A DNA stretch of 64,000 nt. Origin: RGIG5579 sp045602025 (GTDB taxonomy: Bacteria > Bacillota > Clostridia > Oscillospirales > SIG627). The position numbers were made by a program, and so were the translations under genes. This document shows, piece by piece, positions 61,451 through 64,000 of this stretch. The stretch lies in NCBI GenBank assembly GCA_045602025.1, contig JAZSAT010000038.1, positions 71,100-135,099 of the forward strand, read 5' to 3'. Positions within the stretch are counted from its first letter, which is position 1. Every line of letters starts with the position of its first letter. The notes under the pieces are model-generated. The model was not told the DNA's origin. It searched no databases and saw only the letters and a program-made list of their open reading frames with translations.

Positions 61451-62080
61451 TCATTGCAAGGAAACACATTCCTTTGGCTCAAAAACCTTAAAAGCTGCTT
61501 CAGTCATCACAAAAATTTGATGTTTGTCCCGCAATTTTCCGTTTTTAGCAGATCCCCAAATTCCTTCGTCAAGTCCTGTAATGGTACCGGGCTTGCCTTT
61601 GATAATAACAATGGTAATGGTATCCGCCACTAAAAGCGGTTTCACAAGAGGCGCTTTTACAACACTTGGACGGCTATGCCCTCCGGCTATGTAAAATTGG
61701 GTCCAATAGACAGTGTTATCCTCGCCGCAATCAATTCTCGTAGACTTAGTGGCTTTTTTCTTTGTTACATACAAAACAAATTTCTGCCCGTTCCACACAA
61801 AACTACTTTTTTGCACACTATCCGTTTCCTCAACAGTTTTCCCAAAAGCACGACTGTAATGATAGAGAGACAGTTCACTCTCCGAAGAGCACTCCATCAT
61901 ATCCCCTACATCACATCTCAGGGAAGTACAAATTTTGGCAATAGTATCTGTTGTTACGGTTTCATTCTTTGCAAGTTTTGCAATAACACGAGAACTGAGA
62001 CCTGTCAAATCAATCAAATCCGATTTTGAAAGCCCCTTTTCGGCTAATAATTTCCAGAGCTTAGAATAGTTGATATACAC
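61451..62080 (-). CDS. XRE-type regulator with unknown C-terminal domain
   Basis: A 209-residue protein. Residues 5-65 are a Cro/CI-like helix-turn-helix (KLWKLLAEKGLSKSDLIDLTGLSSRVIAKLAKNETVTTDTIAKICTSLRCDVGDMME). The C-terminal 120 residues (SFVWNGQKFVLYVTKKKATKSTRIDCGEDNTVYW ... FYIAGGHSRPSVVKAPL) form a beta-rich domain I do not recognise; it may sense a ligand or act as an enzyme. No RBS stronger than AGGAGGTG (nine nt before the ATG at 62080) is needed. Its codon use and AT-rich upstream region differ slightly from the core genes, and neighbours are accessory genes, so it may be acquired. Confidence 0.75.
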   Translation of the reverse strand: MYINYSKLWKLLAEKGLSKSDLIDLTGLSSRVIAKLAKNETVTTDTIAKICTSLRCDVGDMMECSSESELSLYHYSRAFGKTVEETDSVQKSSFVWNGQKFVLYVTKKKATKSTRIDCGEDNTVYWTQFYIAGGHSRPSVVKAPLVKPLLVADTITIVIIKGKPGTITGLDEGIWGSAKNGKLRDKHQIFVMTEAAFKVFEPKECVSLQ

Positions 62081-62166
62081 GAAAACACCTCCTCGCTATT
62101 ATTATTTTATCCGAAATCGCACTAAATGTCAAGAATCATTTACTTTAGTAAATAATTATTTTCAAA

Positions 62167-62197
62167 AATAAGCCGTGATTTTCACGGCTTATTTTTA
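62167..62197. terminator. Terminator of the four-helix-bundle gene
   Basis: AATAAGCCGTGA (62167-62178) and TCACGGCTTATT (62182-62193) over TTT, overlapping the stop codon at 62182. Confidence 0.88.
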
Positions 62198-62553
62198 TTG
62201 ATCTTATTTTCGATTGTAATGCAAGAGGACGTGAGCATTCTGCGGATTCTACCACAGAGGTTGCGGTATCTCTTGAACGTTGTTTCATCAATAGCGGAAG
62301 AAGACAAAAGAAGCTTTAACCAAGATTCCGTTTCCATGCATTCTTTGCGGGCGATCTCAAATTTAGAAAGCATATCCGGAAAGCTTTGAGGATATTGGGC
62401 TTCGGAAATGTTTGCAAAAACACTGGAAGAAGATTTCTTCAACTGAAAAAGTGTATTGGAATTCCCTCTTCTGTCATTGAGAGACTTACACAATTCCTCA
62501 ATACCTGTTGCAAGCTCTTCTGAGTATTTCAAAAGATAGTTTACGCTCATCAT
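62182..62553 (-). CDS. Four-helix-bundle protein (S23/IVP family)
   Basis: A 123-residue all-helical protein of the four-helix-bundle family first noted as products of 23S rRNA intervening sequences; the same fold is used by the Avd accessory protein of diversity-generating retroelements. Typical blocks: LLKYSEELATGIEELCKSL, GNSNTLFQLKKSSSSVFANISEAQ, FPDMLSKFEIARKECMETESWLKLLLSS. It may bind RNA. No reverse transcriptase, template repeat or rRNA is visible nearby. Hairpin array 3 begins about 20 nt upstream of its start, so the array forms its leader or separates it from any promoter. Confidence 0.85.
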   Translation of the reverse strand: MMSVNYLLKYSEELATGIEELCKSLNDRRGNSNTLFQLKKSSSSVFANISEAQYPQSFPDMLSKFEIARKECMETESWLKLLLSSSAIDETTFKRYRNLCGRIRRMLTSSCITIENKINKNKP

Positions 62554-62573
62554 TTGATCCTTTCGTTCCCAAT

Positions 62574-62743
62574 CAAGGCGAAGCCTTGCATGGAATCAAC
62601 ACGCAGTGTTGGATGGAATCCGCCGTAGGTGGTATGGAATCAATCCGAAGGCAAATGCACGCTGACGCGTGATGCCATACAGTCGCAAAGCGACTGATTC
62701 CATACACCCTTGCGGGTGATGCCATGCCAATCCTTCGGATTGG
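62574..62743. repeat. Hairpin array 3 (ATGGAATC linker)
   Basis: Hairpins CAAGGC/GCCTTG (62574-62588), AACAC/GTGTT (62598-62610), CCGCC/GGTGG (62620-62632), CACGC/GCGTG (62658-62671), AGTCGC/GCGACT (62681-62695), CACCC/GGGTG (62705-62718), CCAATCC/GGATTGG (62727-62743). Left linkers ATGGAATC at 62590, 62613 and 62634; right linkers are reverse complements GATGCCAT (62671), GATTCCAT (62696) and GATGCCAT (62718), a 3:3 symmetry. No gene is supported in 62554-62897; the rest is a terminator and AT-rich DNA. Confidence 0.87.
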
Positions 62744-62745
62744 AT

Positions 62746-62780
62746 AAAAATAAGACAGTCAATCGACTGTCTTATTTTTT
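62746..62780. terminator. Bidirectional terminator at the end of array 3
   Basis: AAAAATAAGACAGTC (62746-62760) and GACTGTCTTATTTTT (62765-62779) over AATC. It separates array 3 and the four-helix-bundle gene from the gene at 62898. Confidence 0.93.
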
Positions 62781-62897
62781 GTCTTTATTGTACTTTTATG
62801 CAAACAGCTGAAACCCAGGGATTTTCAATGTTTCCCGGTCATCTTTTCTCGCAATCAGTAGTATAGCATGAAAATAAATAATTTTCATGTATTGCCG

Positions 62898-63236
62898 TCA
62901 CTTAATAATTTCCATGTCATTTTTGTTGCCACAGAGAAATAGCACTATTTCCTTTAGTTCTTCGCTAAAACTCTCAATATCAGCAAATGTAATCACACCG
63001 TCATTAATAAGCGCCGCCAAGTCAAAGGCAACCGACTGCTTTCGCATCTGCATCATAACGCCCCTGTTTCTCTTATCTCTGTTGATACGTTTTTCCAGGC
63101 TCCAAAACTTCTCCGACGGATTCCCTTCCCCCGTCAGGATCTCTATGTATTCCCGGTTCAACCGAGCCATATATGATTCCTGCCATGATGCAATTTTATT
63201 TCGAAACAGTTTCCAATCCTGTTTGGTAATATCCAT
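62898..63236 (-). CDS. Small alpha-helical hypothetical protein
   Basis: 112 residues from the ATG at 63236 (GGAAGAG seven nt upstream); a GTG eight codons earlier lacks a good site. The sequence MDITKQDWKLFRNKIASWQESYMARLNREYIEILTGEGNPSEKFW is of a type I have often seen as an unassigned Clostridia protein, sometimes mislabelled a transporter. It has no membrane segment, is charged and helical, and shows no catalytic motif. It follows the gene at 63263 after 26 nt and is probably co-transcribed. Function unknown. Confidence 0.68.
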   Translation of the reverse strand: MDITKQDWKLFRNKIASWQESYMARLNREYIEILTGEGNPSEKFWSLEKRINRDKRNRGVMMQMRKQSVAFDLAALINDGVITFADIESFSEELKEIVLFLCGNKNDMEIIK

Positions 63237-63262
63237 ATCAGTTCTCTTCCTTGTTTTCACTG

Positions 63263-64000
63263 TTAAGTCCGCCGAAATTCCTTCAGCATTTCTCTTCTGG
63301 CCATAGACAGTTGCTTAAGCTGTGGCTTTACTTCCAGTCGAATCTTCACCTGTTTACACAGGTCAGCAATATAGCATTCGATCTCTTTGTCGCAAATCTC
63401 TATCACAGCAGGTTTGCCGCGTTTTTCGATTAATTCCATCAGTTCGTCCACCAGGTCCTCGTGCGGCGCATCAGAAGGCGGAAGCATTGTTGCGCATAAT
63501 ATACAGCCGGACTGATTTTCTACCGCCATAAGCAGCCTTGGGACAATGTCAACGCCTTCATCCTTCACAACCGTTGGGAGATACGACCAATCCAAAGAAA
63601 TCGTGCCCTTTGACGGAAGCTTTCGGAGGTTGTTTAACCATTCATTATCCTGCATGGTTATGACTGTGTGTTTTGCTACGAGTGGTTTTTGTAACTTAGA
63701 TGGATAAGAATAGAACGTATCATCACTTGGGCTATAGGTACGAGTCATCACCTCACGATTAGCAAAATCAACCACTATTTTCCCTTCCGCAATCAAATGT
63801 ACCATCACCCAAAGATTTCCCAGATCATCCAAAAGCATATCCAGTTCATCCTCAGGAATCTCCTGCGGTGCAAAACCCACCTGGTATTTTTCAAAATAAG
63901 GCCAGCCACCCCGGCCTCTGCACTTAAGCCCCAATTCTTTGATGACTGCATAATTCTTCTTGCTGACATCCTCACGGTCACCAAGCAAGAATATTACTGC
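63263..64000 (-). CDS. Hypothetical protein, 5' end outside the window
   Basis: At least 245 residues; the frame is open to the right edge, so the true start is not seen. It looks like a DUF7309/DUF6930-type architecture (WPYFEKYQVGFAPQEIPEDELDMLLDDLGNLWVMVHLI, then LLMAVENQSGCILCATMLPPSDAPHEDLVDELMELIEKRGKPAVIEICDKEIECYIADL), a pattern of accessory proteins without known activity. No membrane segment or catalytic motif is visible in the part present. It is the upstream neighbour of the small helical gene at 62898. Confidence 0.6.
   Translation of the reverse strand, partial: AVIFLLGDREDVSKKNYAVIKELGLKCRGRGGWPYFEKYQVGFAPQEIPEDELDMLLDDLGNLWVMVHLIAEGKIVVDFANREVMTRTYSPSDDTFYSYPSKLQKPLVAKHTVITMQDNEWLNNLRKLPSKGTISLDWSYLPTVVKDEGVDIVPRLLMAVENQSGCILCATMLPPSDAPHEDLVDELMELIEKRGKPAVIEICDKEIECYIADLCKQVKIRLEVKPQLKQLSMARREMLKEFRRT

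Noticed and set aside
62182..62553. Part of a diversity-generating retroelement (Avd)
   Set aside because: The fold matches, but no reverse transcriptase, template repeat or variable-repeat target is seen in the window.
61025..62743. CRISPR array
   Set aside because: The recurring element is a 7-9 nt linker that flips orientation, and the parts between are themselves palindromes of uneven length; no cas gene is present.

Overview
The window looks like chromosome of an endospore-forming Clostridia-type Bacillota (anaerobic, gut-like). The spoIIAA-spoIIAB-sigF operon and both subunits of spore dipicolinate synthase show sporulation. The pairing of an electron-transfer flavoprotein with a flavin dehydrogenase, a sortase-anchored giant adhesin, a TPP riboswitch with ThiT, and clean TTGACA/TATAAT promoters and GGAGG ribosome sites all fit. 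No species can be named from the sequence. No tRNA, rRNA or CRISPR array was seen.

Layout. 1-2.7 kb: left-reading cell-surface polysaccharide genes (sugar transferase, GT2, TupA-like ATP-grasp, GT4 running off the edge). 2.9-7.9 kb: a QueG-like iron-sulfur protein, then a phage terminase pair (large 3757-5124, small 6597-6992) with a riboswitch-controlled thiamine operon (thiT-thiN) lying between them on the opposite strand. 8-13 kb: a membrane protein, a LarA-type nickel racemase, a ceramidase-like protein and the dipicolinate synthase pair. 13-22.4 kb: two tandem paralogous secreted proteins of about 1,475 residues. 22.5-32.9 kb: one ten-gene operon holding the whole shikimate/Phe/Tyr pathway, led by what looks like a Phe/Tyr-rich leader peptide with a transcription attenuator. 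32.9-35.3 kb: spoIIA operon and xth. 35.6-37.6 kb: small orphan genes. 37.6-51.4 kb: a thirteen-gene left-reading sugar catabolic operon of unknown substrate (isomerase, two kinases, aldolase, NagB-like, SIS, IolB-like, flavin dehydrogenase with Fe-S protein and EtfAB), with a divergent AraC regulator. 52.4-58.9 kb: a 2,149-residue VWA/pilin-domain adhesin with a VPQTG anchor. 59.5-64 kb: two regulators, a four-helix-bundle gene and two orphan genes among unusual hairpin arrays.

The most unusual DNA is a set of four hairpin arrays (17.6-17.95, 61.03-61.14, 61.18-61.34 and 62.57-62.74 kb). Each strings together short hairpins of different stem sequence joined by one constant 7-9 nt linker, and the linker flips to its reverse complement within the array, so each array could fold into a tree-like cruciform. 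Array 1 sits inside the loop of a terminator that is uninterrupted behind the paralogous gene, which makes it look like an inserted element. Other leads are the aromatic attenuator, the split terminase pair, four 23-bp-phased dyads in front of a two-HTH regulator, and the transporter-less Etf-linked sugar operon.
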